Assembly (NCBI GenBank): GCA_910589415.1
Contig: OU342633.1
Coordinates: 9,152,858-9,216,857 of the forward strand
Direction: 5' to 3'
Source: Malachius bipustulatus
Lineage: Eukaryota; Arthropoda; Insecta; Coleoptera; Melyridae
Length of the DNA: 64,000 bases
Shown here: piece by piece, positions 23,156-33,047 of the stretch
Numbering within the stretch: position 1 is the first letter of the stretch
Layout of the letters: each line of letters opens with the position of its first letter
Notes under the pieces: generated by a model
Databases searched by the model: none
What the model was told of the DNA's origin: nothing
What the model saw: the letters and a program-made list of their open reading frames with translations, nothing else
Position numbers and translations under genes: made by a program

Positions 23156-23957
23156 CAATCTTTTTGAGAGCTGTTGTTTTTTTCTTGCTTTCTGTCAAAT
23201 ATCAATGACCTTGTTTAAATTTACTTAATATTTAGGAAGTTCCTTCGCTGCATCACCTATTAAAAGGACATTTATCTCGATAACGGTTCGCTCTATCTAA
23301 ATAAAGCATGATACATTTATCATGTAAAAGAAACCAAAAGAAAATTAATCAAATAAATTTCTAAAATTATTATCTTTTTTTGCTTTTTTTGAAATGGAGT
23401 TGTGCCACTCTATGTATGTGCTACAAGATATCAGAAAACATTATTCTAAACAATCTAAAATATTGCAAAATTAGGTATTCCAAAAAAAACGTAATTTTAA
23501 ATGATAATACCTTTGCAAGGGTGTCCCGTAGGAATAAATTTATAGCCATTATTTTATTTATTTTTACTAAATTTACCCAAATCCGGGAGATTTCCCACAT
23601 ATTATGAGACTCTGTTTACAGTGCGTTTCATTTAAATTGGAAGCACCTCAATTACTGTCCAATTTTTATAAGAAAGCGAGAGGCTAGGCGTGAACTGCGC
23701 AGTGCGCATCTTGCGATGTTTTGTTCACCACCACCGAGTTTTACATGGACGATGAACGGCGGAGATACTCTCATCAGCCTTATCTGGTTGGTTGTTTTTT
23801 ACGTGGACACCGACTAAAATTGTTATTATTGGACGACAAATATTTATCGAGTCGTAGACGGTAACCAACCTTATTAAAAACTTATTTGCCTTCCTATAAA
23901 AATCGGACTATGCTTTTTTACTTTTGGTGAAAAAAAATTCTGTATAAATGAAGCTGC
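23156..23957. other. No recognised gene
   Basis: AT-rich. GGGTGTCCCGTAGGAATAA at 23520 may be a decayed ACAGGGTGTCCC-type terminus. The segment 23680-23780 is GC-richer and of unknown identity. Confidence 0.4.
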
Positions 23958-24480
23958 CAACGCTTTCTTAAATGGATAAACTACATTTTAGTCGTTGCAA
24001 AGAACTAACTACTGTGGTCCAAAATAAACGCTAAAAATTGAGAAACCATATTATTTCCTAAAATTTTATTTGAGGAAGTTGATTTAAATCACCTCACACC
24101 TCCAAATCTTAAGTTTGATTAAAAGCAAAAAAATCATTAAAAAATTTTTAAATTGTAACGAAATTTTTTGAATGATGTTTTTTTGTTTTTAACCAAACAC
24201 AAGATTTGGAGGTTTGAGGTGATTTCAAACAACTTTTTTCAATAAAATGGGTCAAAAAAAAATTCTAATATATTTCCCAAATTCTCAGAGTTTTTTATAA
24301 ATATTTTACATATTTTAACCAAACTCGGGATTTGGGGGTTTGAGGTGATTTCAAACAACTATTTTATAAATAAAATTTTTCGAAAAAAATGCCTAATATG
24401 TTTTCTCAATTTTTAATGATCGCAGTAGTCTAGTTCTTTACAACGGCTAAATGTAGTTTATCTATTTAAGAAAACTTCGA
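23958..24480. repeat. Palindromic repeat with a third internal copy
   Basis: GGATAAACTACATTTTAGTC near 23975 inverts to ATGTAGTTTATCTATTTAAG near 24450. AACCAAACACAAGATTTGGAGG (24195) and AACCAAACTCGGGATTTGGGGG (24318) are direct copies of an arm segment that inverts the CCTCCAAATCTTAAG region at 24100. No coding content. Confidence 0.8.
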
Positions 24481-24569
24481 ACTTTTGAAGTCCCGAACAG
24501 AAGAAACCATTACTTCTGCAAAATCGCTATTTTTTTATTTTAAAAACTAGTGATTTCAACTATATTTTT

Positions 24570-25999
24570 ATAGTCCAGTCAACGAATGGTCTAAAAGGAG
24601 GCGTACCTAGAGTGCGTGAGCAGGTACCCAAGCAATTCCTTCAGAAACTTGTTCAGGGTGCTTAGGGTATTAGACTATTCTAAAATACCTACAGTCCTGA
24701 CGTCTAGGTGCTGAGCAGGGGCCTGGGGAGGAGGAGTAAAGATCCCACTTTTGGGATTTCCAGTTATATCTCAGAAACGGTGCGTCGTAGGAAAAAAAAT
24801 TTGTTTTATAAATAAAAGCCCATAAAATTACCTACAACTTTTTTTCTATACGTGACTTTCGAATTCCCAACCGTTTTTGAGTTACACCTTCCACAAAAAT
24901 AGTTTTTTTTTTTAAGTACTTATTCATTTTACCTCATATTTTTCCTCAAACATCCCACTTTTGGGGGTTTCCGGTTATATCTCGGAAACGGTGGGTCATA
25001 GGGAAAAATCTCATAATAAATTTTCATAGCTTTCAAAATAATTGTAACATTTTCCGAAAAACTTAAAAGAGCTGTAAATGTTGACTGGTTAGAATTGCCG
25101 AGAATATTTAGACGATGTGAAGGAATGTTTGATGAAAAATATAAGGAAAAATTATTTGTTTCGAAAATTTCAAATAATTTTAAAAAACGGTTGCGAATTT
25201 GAAAAAAACCTATGTATTAAAAGATTTAGACAATTCTGCAAGCTGATGGATGATAAATAAAACACTAATGTTTAAAAAAATTCTACTTTATACTGATGGA
25301 TTATATAAACGTTACACGTGTTTCGCTAAACTTTTATTAAAGTAGCATAATGTTCAGACGTATGTAAATCAAATTACTTATTAGTAACATAGCAACAGTA
25401 TGGTAGGTAATCTAAAAACATAAAAACGATAGTGATGATAAAACAAGTAACTAGATTTAAATTAATTTTTAACTGAACTAACTAGATCATAATATAATTT
25501 CTTCGGAATCTTCTTAGTTTTGCTGGTATAAAGAAGAAAATCAAGCAGTGGAGAAACGGTTGAAAACATAAATTCTACAAACTTTTGTTTATTATAAGAA
25601 AATTTTTCCCTACGATGCTGTTTTCGAGATATAACCATAACCGGAAACTCCAAAAGTAGGATGTTTAATGAAAGGTTTGAGGTAAAATGATTATTTTTTT
25701 TAATCTACTTTTGTGAAGCGTGTGAAAAAAACTCAAAAACGGTTGGAAATTGAAAAGTCCGTTGTCACAACGGAATAAAAGTTTTAGACAAATTTACGAG
25801 TTTTATTTATTATAAGGAAATTTTTCCCTACGACACACCGTTTTTGAGGTACCTATAACCGGAAACCCAAAAAGTGAGACCTCCCCTCCCCTCCCATCCA
25901 CTCGGCTCACCACCAAGACTTTTGGTATGTTAACATCCTAAGCACGCTGAACAAATCTCTGAAGGAATCGTTTATATTCCTTCCTTGACTGGGCTATGA
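24570..25999. repeat. 1.4-kb palindromic repeat with repeated inner modules
   Basis: Outer arms: ATAGTCCAGTCAACGAA at 24570 against TTGACTGGGCTAT at 25986, and ATTCCTTCAGAAACTTGTTC against GAACAAATCTCTGAAGGAA. Inner modules repeat within each arm: TTTTGGGATTTCCAGTTATATC at 24750, TTTTGGGGGTTTCCGGTTATAT at 24959, and inverted copies near 25640 and 25860. Each module holds the ATATCTCRGAAACGG-type motif. Non-coding. Confidence 0.85.
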
Positions 26000-26520
26000 A
26001 CGAAATTTTGCATCTTGTGGAACTTAATATGGAGAACTTTAGATTTTCGTTGAAACAATGTCGTATAAAATCGCTTGACTTCTCAGGGTGTCCCTTCAAA
26101 TTTCGACAAACACCTTTCTTCCCCCCCTCCCCCCATCCATTTCAGGTGGCAGTTTTCAATCTAGGGACCTGAATAAGTGTTCAAAAATGATATTTTTTTC
26201 TGTTAACAAGCCAGAGGCGTGGATAAGAAAATGGTAGAAATTGATAACTTTCTATAACCATAATGAGCGCACTTTTAAAGAAATTGAACTGAACAAACTT
26301 TGGTTTCTTCTTATGAAAGCAAAATAAGTTAAGGTTTTTTTTTTATCAATTAAAAAATGAATAGATATATTTTTTAAATTTGCTTAAATCAATAAAATTT
26401 TACACAATATGATCAAATCGTATTGTTGTCATTTTTTTCAATAGAGTTTTAACTGTGAAATTAAAATGTCAAAATGTGACAAAATGGTAGAAGTTGCAAA
26501 ATGGGTGTGTCTTAAGCACG
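26000..26520. other. No recognised gene; one repeat end
   Basis: CTCAGGGTGTCCCTTCAAAT at 26082 resembles the ACAGGGTGTCCC terminus without an evident partner. The remainder is AT-rich with no supported feature. Confidence 0.4.
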
Positions 26521-26524
26521 GACG

Positions 26525-26570
26525 AAAATTGTCAAACGAGCCCGATGGCCGAGTTTGACAATCGTCAAGT
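26525..26570. repeat. Hairpin ATTGTCAAAC...GTTTGACAAT
   Basis: ATTGTCAAACGAGCCCGATG is followed by GCCGAGTTTGACAAT, giving a stem with a CCGATGGCC loop region. A related, longer module with CTAGGCGCTAGCCGAGTGCG occurs at 43405. Similar hairpins are common as repeats in insect DNA from memory. Confidence 0.6.
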
Positions 26571-26744
26571 GATTAAATACTAATCTTGCAACGTGTGTCA
26601 CATAAGATTTTTTGTTAAATCGCCAAGAAACAACAATAATTTATGAATTCTAATTCGTCAAGAAATATAGATTTATGAACTCTAGAGATTGGTATTTCAA
26701 ATTGTCAAAGTGACAGCAGACTTCATGAAAAGTTGTTTTTAATT

Positions 26745-26815
26745 GTCATTTATGTCACTTTTAAGCACAAGTGCATAAAGAATATCACTTTTAGGCACTT
26801 GTGCATAAAAGAAAA
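26745..26815. repeat. Duplicated 32-bp module
   Basis: TATGTCACTTTTAAGCACAA with GTGCATAAAG is followed by ATATCACTTTTAGGCACTTG with TGCATAAAAG. These are two direct copies with a few differences. Confidence 0.65.
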
Positions 26816-27366
26816 TCATTTAGAAACTAACATGACTATCAAAACGGCCACTTTATGAAACGATTCGACAAAAAAATATTTATTGCTTTTATTATCTTTT
26901 TCTTAAAGTTGCCAACAACAATAAAAAGGTAATAAAATACACTATTCATAAATCAGTAAAAAAAATATTGCGTTTATTAAGCCGTGTCCACACCGAAAGC
27001 AACACATAGGACATAGGAACATTTTGTTTATGTTGCTTGTTCCTGGAACTTGTTTCTGAATGTTGCCAAAAGTTTATTTAAGTTCTTCATTGCTTACGGT
27101 TGCAGCAACAAAAGTTTCTATAAGCTTGCTGCGTTTCCATATTTAGCGGCAAAGATCAAAGAAAATATAGAAACATTGGTAAACATTTTTGTTTTCCAAC
27201 GGTATTTTTTTTATCAGTGTGAACACGTTGTTGCTTGTTCCCAAAGCTCGAAACTTGCGTCGTGAAGCCGTCGCGGAGTTGCCGAAAACATCAGCTTTTA
27301 GCTTGACTTAGTTCAGTATATTATGTATAATTATTATAAAAAAAAAATTAATGAATAATGAAAATC

Positions 27367-27690
27367 ATGCCGTTTAAATGGACGACTGAATTATACCGAA
27401 ATGCCGAGTGTTTGTGGAATCCACGGGATAAAACGTATAAAGACCGTTCAAAAACAAGATTTGTGGGTGGAGATATGTAATGAGATTGGCGATAATGTTA
27501 CTGTTGATGAAGTTAAAAGAACAATAAAAAACTTGGTGGCGCAGTTCTACAGAGAAAAAAAAATCGCACATATCAAAAATCTGGTGCTGGAGCATATTTT
27601 GTTAACAAATGGTTTGCCTACAAGCACCTGCAATTTTTGTCAGACAAAAATGCAGTTCGTCGTTGCACAGAAAAAGGAATAGATTATAAA
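27367..27690 (+). pseudogene. MADF-domain (Myb/SANT-like) protein of a Harbinger element
   Basis: From ATG 27367: PFKWTTELYRNAECLWNPRD and KTYKDR, then after a frameshift KQDLWVEICNEIGDNVTVD, EVKRTIKNLVAQFYREKK and a final SGAGAYFVNKWFAYKHLQFL-type segment in another frame. This is the classical MADF layout of three helices with spaced Trp/Leu residues. In Harbinger elements the partner protein of this type binds DNA and helps bring the transposase to the nucleus and to the ends (family knowledge). At least two frameshifts make it a pseudogene. A host MADF gene is an alternative, but the neighbouring Harbinger transposase argues for the element. Confidence 0.75.
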
Positions 27691-27725
27691 TGTAAGTATT
27701 TATTTTTTTTTAAACTAAAATAACA

Positions 27726-28310
27726 TTAATATTTTAATAGTCCTTTTGCCACGGTACTAGTCCCTGTGGTGATACAAAAAAAATCTGCGTACTCTTGTCG
27801 AACATTTCTAGCTTCAGTTGACGAATTACGAGCTTTTTTCTGGAATGATCCATTTTTCATTAATGATCCATTTACCTCGTTTCTCCATGTACCGGGTATC
27901 AATTTACCAGTATCTTTGTCTTCAGTATCAAATGTACCGAATGGAGAATAAGTTTGTTTTGAAAGCTGACTACGTTTCAAAAAATTGTGCAAACACACAA
28001 TTTTCTCTGCTTTTTCAAGAGCTAGGTAGAAGCAGTGGTTTCCTCAGTAATCTGAATACAGCCAACATTATTCCAAACACGTTTTCTGAAATTCTTCTGG
28101 CCCTCGAGAGTCGATAATTAAATATTCTTTTACACGATCCTTTTTCCTGATGTCCTGGAAAAGGTTTCAATTAAATTGCGGAATAATGGAAAAGCATCAT
28201 CCCCCAAAAACACAGGTTTATCGCATTTTTTTCATGAGATAAACCTGCACTGATGGCAATATGAATCACAACATTTCAAAAGTGTTAGTTGTCTAGAAAA
28301 ACCACACAAA
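27726..28310 (-). pseudogene. PIF/Harbinger transposase, C-terminal part
   Basis: Minus-strand reading gives a PVFLGDDAFPLFRNL block near 28215, then [20 protein letters not shown] (about 28115), the last conserved block of the DDE core including its Glu in ENVFG. After a stop it continues with VCLHNFLKRSQ, YSPFGTFDTEDKDTGKLIPG and TWRNE. These blocks are in the order known for Harbinger transposases. Everything upstream of DDAFPL is missing or unreadable. Confidence 0.85.
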
Positions 28311-28330
28311 GTGAAATTTGCTTTATTCTA

Positions 28331-29499
28331 AGCTTATCCTTAGCCTCTAAAAGATATGTTTTACTGAAGTTATACTTATACAGCGATAAAGTAAGATAAA
28401 GGTGGCTGACTTTTCATTGACCAGCTTGTATTTTTTGAAATGTGAAAGACACGGAAAAAAGCTAAATGCATCAAACTGGATGCGACTTTTCACAATGGCG
28501 AACACAATTTTTTTCCATGGCCAACCTGTTTTAATGTATAATGGGACATTCTATATTGTATTGTATTTAAACGGGACATCCTATATTTTATTGGAGATTT
28601 GGTTTTTAAATTATTTGTATACCCTGTTATATAGGTAGGTACGTACCTAGGTACACATAATAAAATTAAAATTAAAATATAAGTAGTGTCGTAAAGTTAT
28701 AGCAGTAACCTAACAGAATGCCTAAGCTGAGTTCATCAGAAGTGTTAATAATTATTAAATTACGAACAACGAATAAGTAATATGTTGATGGTTCCATAAT
28801 GGCAACACCGCTTATTATCCAACATTATGAGCCTTATTAAACCCGTCTAATGCAAGAGCCCATCATCCATCACTGCAGATAAAGAAGGGTTACCCATCCC
28901 AATAATGGCAATGGTTAACTGTTATAGCAAGGCCGATCGTCTTCATTTGACAACGTCAAGCACGAGTCCGCTTCGATAAATTTAATAAAGCACTAACATC
29001 ACCTCCCGTGCAAATCAAATTAAAAATCCACACTCACGCAGCGATATGTCGGCATTCCTATACAGGATAACTATATTTTGATAGTCATAGATTGACGTAT
29101 ACGTTTCTACATGTTAATTCCTTGTTAGCAATTTGTAATTGATCTGTTATCTTATTTACATTGAGAATAATTTGGACTGTGATATATTATTATTATTATT
29201 AAGGTGTGAAGTTGATGATAAATTATGAATAATCTAATAACTTATTTAGTTAACTTTATTTTGAGATATACCATATTTCTTTAATATCTTTTCAAGATAG
29301 ACAGTAGTAATGATTTTCGGTTTCAGTTTTCGTCATTAGCATAATAATAGTCTAAAATCGCTTGATTGTAACTAGCAGCTGTATTTTTCCAGGTACCGAT
29401 ACCTATACCAGCAATTTCGATATAATTAGAACAGAAGATACATCCAATTAATGATCATTTTAATCGTCTTAATTACAATAACTTTACACAAATACTTAT
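28331..29499. other. Intergenic; includes a candidate conserved non-coding stretch
   Basis: No TE pattern is seen from about 28780 to 29010, where base composition rises and complex, non-repetitive sequence appears (CCATAATGGCAACACCGC, CAAGGCCGATCGTCTTCATT). Nothing shows coding. The rest is AT-rich. The open frame 28402-28638 has no recognised motif. Confidence 0.4.
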
Positions 29500-30062
29500 G
29501 TAGGGATTCTGGGGGAGACAAGCTCGTGACATCCAGATTAATAGGAAACGAAAACATTCCAGAGATTTGAAAATTGCCACTTACATTGGAAAAAGTTAAC
29601 TGGGACATCATTGGAATGAGCGAAGTTAGAAGACGAGGTGAGGAATGGATTACGCTTAAGTCAGGACATATCCTATACCACATATAGGTTAAACGGACAG
29701 CTCAATGGGTGGTATAGGCTTCCTGATAAACAGAAAACATGCTCCAAACATTATAAGCATCATTATAAGAGGAGGACATAAATCAATTTTGCGAGGACAT
29801 CGAAAGGGCCCTTATGGTTGCTGCATGTAATCAAACCTTTCTAATAGGTGACTTCAACGCAAAGGTTTCAAAACAATTGGATGAAGCTGAGACAGTGATG
29901 GGCCTATTTGGGTTAGGAGTCAGAAACGACAGAGGCAGCACTCTAGTTAACTTTCTCTGACAACACAGACTATGCCTAATGAATAGTTTCAGAACAGAGG
30001 AGATGGACTTGGATAAGCCCGGATGGACGAACAAAGTACGAAATAGATTTTATCATTGCAGT
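29500..30062 (+). pseudogene. Non-LTR endonuclease fragment, RTE-like
   Basis: Broken frames read KVNWDIIGMSEVRRRGEEW and ITLKSGHILYHI near 29590-29680, then FLIGDFNAKVSKQLDE near 29840, FGLGVRNDRGSTLVNFL near 29910 and a MNSFRTEE to KVRNRF end. These are AP-endonuclease blocks in correct order (Glu in SEVRR, GDFNAKV, VRNxxDF). The style matches RTE-like elements abundant in insects. It ends abruptly near 30062, where a different non-LTR protein begins. Multiple frameshifts. Confidence 0.75.
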
Positions 30063-30063
30063 C

Positions 30064-31674
30064 ATGATCTGTACAAGGTCCAGAGCATACCATCGCAGGG
30101 CTGAGGAATCCATAGTATTAAATGGAATGACATTTCCAGTAGTAAAAAGCTTTAAGTACCTTGGGTTGATTATAGGTAATAAATTAAACTGGTCAGAACA
30201 TATTATAAATTATGTAAAAAATCGTTGTGAGAAGGCTTGTAATGTGCTTAAATGTACCACAAAACATTATTGGGGAGCAGATGTACATACTTCATTAATT
30301 TTTTACAAAGCGTATGTCAGATCCATAATAATTGATTATGGATCGTTCCCCTATGGTACATCAGCTAAAACAAACTTATTACAAATAGATCGCATACAAT
30401 ATAAATGTCTCAGAATAATCTTGGGAGCGATGAAGAGTACTCCATGTCCGACGCTTTTGGCTGAATCTGGTGAAATTCCACTAAGTCATAGAAGAAATTA
30501 CCTAGCAAGTAAGTTTTCTGCCAGATTATCAATATTCAATACTAGTGGTATCATAGAAATTCCTTCAAGGTTAACCATATTCACCCTAACTGAAAAATAT
30601 TGGCACAAAAAAAGAGAACCTTTATGCCACACTTGCCTAAAAATCAATAATTTTGAATGCGATCTCCCCTCATTTTCAAAATTTTCCGCTTTTCAAAAAC
30701 CTTGAGAGCTTCTCAATTTTATCCCTGGAATCATTCACCCTCAGTACACGTTATATGATGAAGCAAATAATTTAATTCTAGGAAATATCCTAGAAAAATA
30801 TCCTAATGCTGTTCCTATTTACACTGACAGCTCAAAATCGGGCCTTGGTGTTGGTTGCGCCACATACTGCCCTACTTATGATTATTTTCACAGCAGAGGC
30901 CATTGCTATTTTTAAAGCTTTAGAACGGGCTTACTGCAACTCAGTGTGTTGTGTAGTTTGTAACCGACTCAAGATCAGTTTTACAAGCATTAGAAAGACC
31001 TGTCATAAAAAATTTTAAAAACTATCCAATTTTAGACATTTTGGAAATGTGTCTTTTGCAGAGGGTTTTTGGGAATGATGTCTGCTTTGTGTGGGCTTAG
31101 GGTCATTCTGGCATTGTCGGTAATGAAGTGGTGGATATGTATGCGAGAGAGGCACTAAATACTGTCGGTGAAGAAGTGAGTACTGTTGCAATTTCAGACG
31201 TTGCTTTATTCCTCCTGATCATAGAATCCGACAAATGGAAAAGTGAGTGGGCTCAATTCGCAAAACATTCTAAAAATCAGTATGCATTACTTCATAATGA
31301 TTTACCTATCAGTATCGACACTGCAGTCGATTCTCTACTTCCACGGTCTTTAGATTAAGGTTCAACTTGGAAAATTTCCGTCACACTTGAATAAGATTGG
31401 TATTACTGACAATCCAGATTGTCCAGACTGTGTTTCAGAAATAGGCTCACTGAGCCACATATTGTTGGAGTGTAGGAAAAATACACAAGCCACTCGAAAG
31501 CTACTCCAGGCTATACACTCAAAAGTTGGTGGCACGCCGCCTAACTCCCTCACAGATATTCTTGCCGAAGCAGATCTTGACATTTATAAAGCTTTGGTTG
31601 ACTTTTTTATCTCCATTCAGGTAACTCGTCAATTTCTCTTTATTATGCTTAAAACTAATTCATACATAGATTAG
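30064..31674 (+). pseudogene. Non-LTR RT end, RNase H and C-terminal zinc motif
   Basis: The first 213-codon frame holds the RT thumb (FKYLGLIIGNKLNWSEHI, then SIIIDYGSFPYG and RIQYKCLRIILGAM). After a stop, RNase H blocks follow in shifting frames: IYTDSSKSGLGVGCA (about 30830, catalytic Asp), TAEAIAIFKALERA (Glu) and GHSGIVGNEVVDMYAREA (about 31105, His and Asp). A C-terminal zinc motif CPDCVSEIGSLSHILLEC lies near 31420. The RT-RNase H-zinc order is typical of I, R1 and related clades. The fingers and palm of the RT are missing. The coding fragment starts exactly where the RTE-like endonuclease stops. Confidence 0.85.
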
Positions 31675-31878
31675 TATCGTTGTATGTAGATAGTAACATA
31701 GATATCGTTCATTTCTTCTTTAGTATACTGTAAGGCCATTACTAAAGTAAATTTGAAAATTGTTTGACAATAATTATTCCAGTGTATGCTTGAATTGTTT
31801 TTTTTTTTAATTCGATTTGACACCAATTACTTACTTGGTTTATAGTGACAGTGATCTCGTTGATGTAAATTCGTTAAG

Positions 31879-32190
31879 TGGGTCCCGTGGTGTAGTGGAT
31901 AGAGCGTTGGTCCACCAGCCGGTAAACCTTGGTTCGAAACTCACCAGCAGCCGAAAAGTGTTTGTTGTGCTACTCGAGCCAAAATCGGGATGCACCTTGT
32001 GGAAGGCAATGGAAAAGCACCGGATAGTACTCTGCCTCGCAATACTTCTCAAATAGTGCCTTTCGGACTCTTCCGATAAAAAGGGTGGCCCCAAAAGAGT
32101 GAACTTCAACAGTACGCGCACCACAGGCATATGTGAGAGGTAGCTCACACCTGAAACCTGGTATGGCACTTTAAGTAAAATAATTTTAAT
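31879..32190 (+). mobile_element. tRNA-headed SINE
   Basis: GGGTCCCGTGGTGTAGTGG at 31880 contains an A box (GGTGTAGTGGAT, 31889-31900). A B box GGTTCGAAACTC lies at 31931-31942, a normal spacing for polymerase III. The tRNA-like head is followed by about 240 bp of unrelated body ending near TGGCACTTTAAG. A functional tRNA gene is unlikely because the tail is long and the acceptor pairing is poor. Full limits and target duplications were not resolved. Confidence 0.7.
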
Positions 32191-32810
32191 TCAATGCCTT
32201 CGCTTCAAATTGTGTTCAATTATTACAATAATTACTAATAACTACTTACTTAGGCCTGGCCATGCACGTAGTGATTTTCTTAAATCCAGATATCTCAGAA
32301 ACGGCTGCTCAAATCAACTCTTACCACGTATGCCTTTTTTTGGGAAAAGACGTTGGAGAATAAGAATTTTTATTTAAAAGTTAAATACAGAGTGGCCCAA
32401 AAAAGATAGTTCGTTTTGAATGTGTTCAAGGTACCGCAGGTGGCGCCCTTTAAATTTTACAATAAAAATTATTGCAGTTTTTAATTTTTCACCCCACAAA
32501 AGCCCCTTCAGCCGAATATGGTAAAAATATACCAATTATTAAAAAAGTTATTTAAGAAAAACGGAAACCAAATTGAACTTTTGACACCCTGTATCTCCGA
32601 AATCATCCACTTTTGGACAGAGATAAGTTGGGTTAGATCGGCTTATTTAGGCCTCAGGAATTTGTGGTAGCTTTTTTTCCGCACCTTTCAGAGACACCCT
32701 GTATAATGACTGGACTACTGATTCTAAAAATATTCTCTGGCTAATGAACAATGTTCGCGGTCAACCCAACCTGTCACACACACAATTGTACAATAGAAAA
32801 TGACCATTAT
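32191..32810. repeat. Fragments of ACAGGGTG-type repeats
   Basis: ATATCTCAGAAACGG occurs at 32290-32304, and CACCCTGTAT termini occur at about 32587 (followed by CTCCGAAATC) and 32697 (followed by AATGAC). No coding content. The right edge abuts the truncated 3' LTR. Confidence 0.6.
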
Positions 32811-33007
32811 CATAGTAGGTTCATTATCGACTCTCGTAGATTGCAGAAATCGCATCGAGCGTCAACACGTCATTCCAGACCTGCGTCGAACTGTCGCGAA
32901 CGTGTCATTGACTAATCCAGTATAAAGAATGTAAACAAACAAGCAAATGGTGTACTAGAATGTTAAAGAAGTAATTACTAGAATTTCTCCAGAGCGGTGT
33001 CGTTATA
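32811..33007 (-). repeat. Truncated 3' LTR
   Basis: Matches 41463-41661 with a handful of differences (for example GCGTCAACACG against CCGTCAACACG). The polypurine tract AGAAAGGGGGCAG (33008-33020 on the minus strand) stands immediately upstream. The remaining ~290 bp of the LTR are absent. The sequence beyond 32811 is unrelated. Confidence 0.88.
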
Positions 33008-33047
33008 CTGCCCCCTTTCTATTTTCGAGCGTCCCGCTCGAACGGAC

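Larger units (their letters stand above)
26985..28330. mobile_element. PIF/Harbinger remnant
   Basis: A MADF-domain gene on the plus strand and a transposase C-terminus on the minus strand converge, the usual two-gene arrangement of Harbinger elements. A candidate left end is at TTAAGCCGTGTCCACACC (26982), where TTA would fit the 3-bp Harbinger target. The right end could not be found and most of the transposase is missing. Confidence 0.65.

Noticed and set aside
27367..27690. Host MADF-BESS transcription-factor gene
   Set aside because: Frameshifts and the adjacent convergent Harbinger transposase make a transposon accessory gene more likely. No BESS motif was seen.
31879..31950. Functional tRNA gene
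   Set aside because: A and B boxes are present, but the acceptor stem does not pair well and a 240-bp unrelated body follows. A SINE head fits better.
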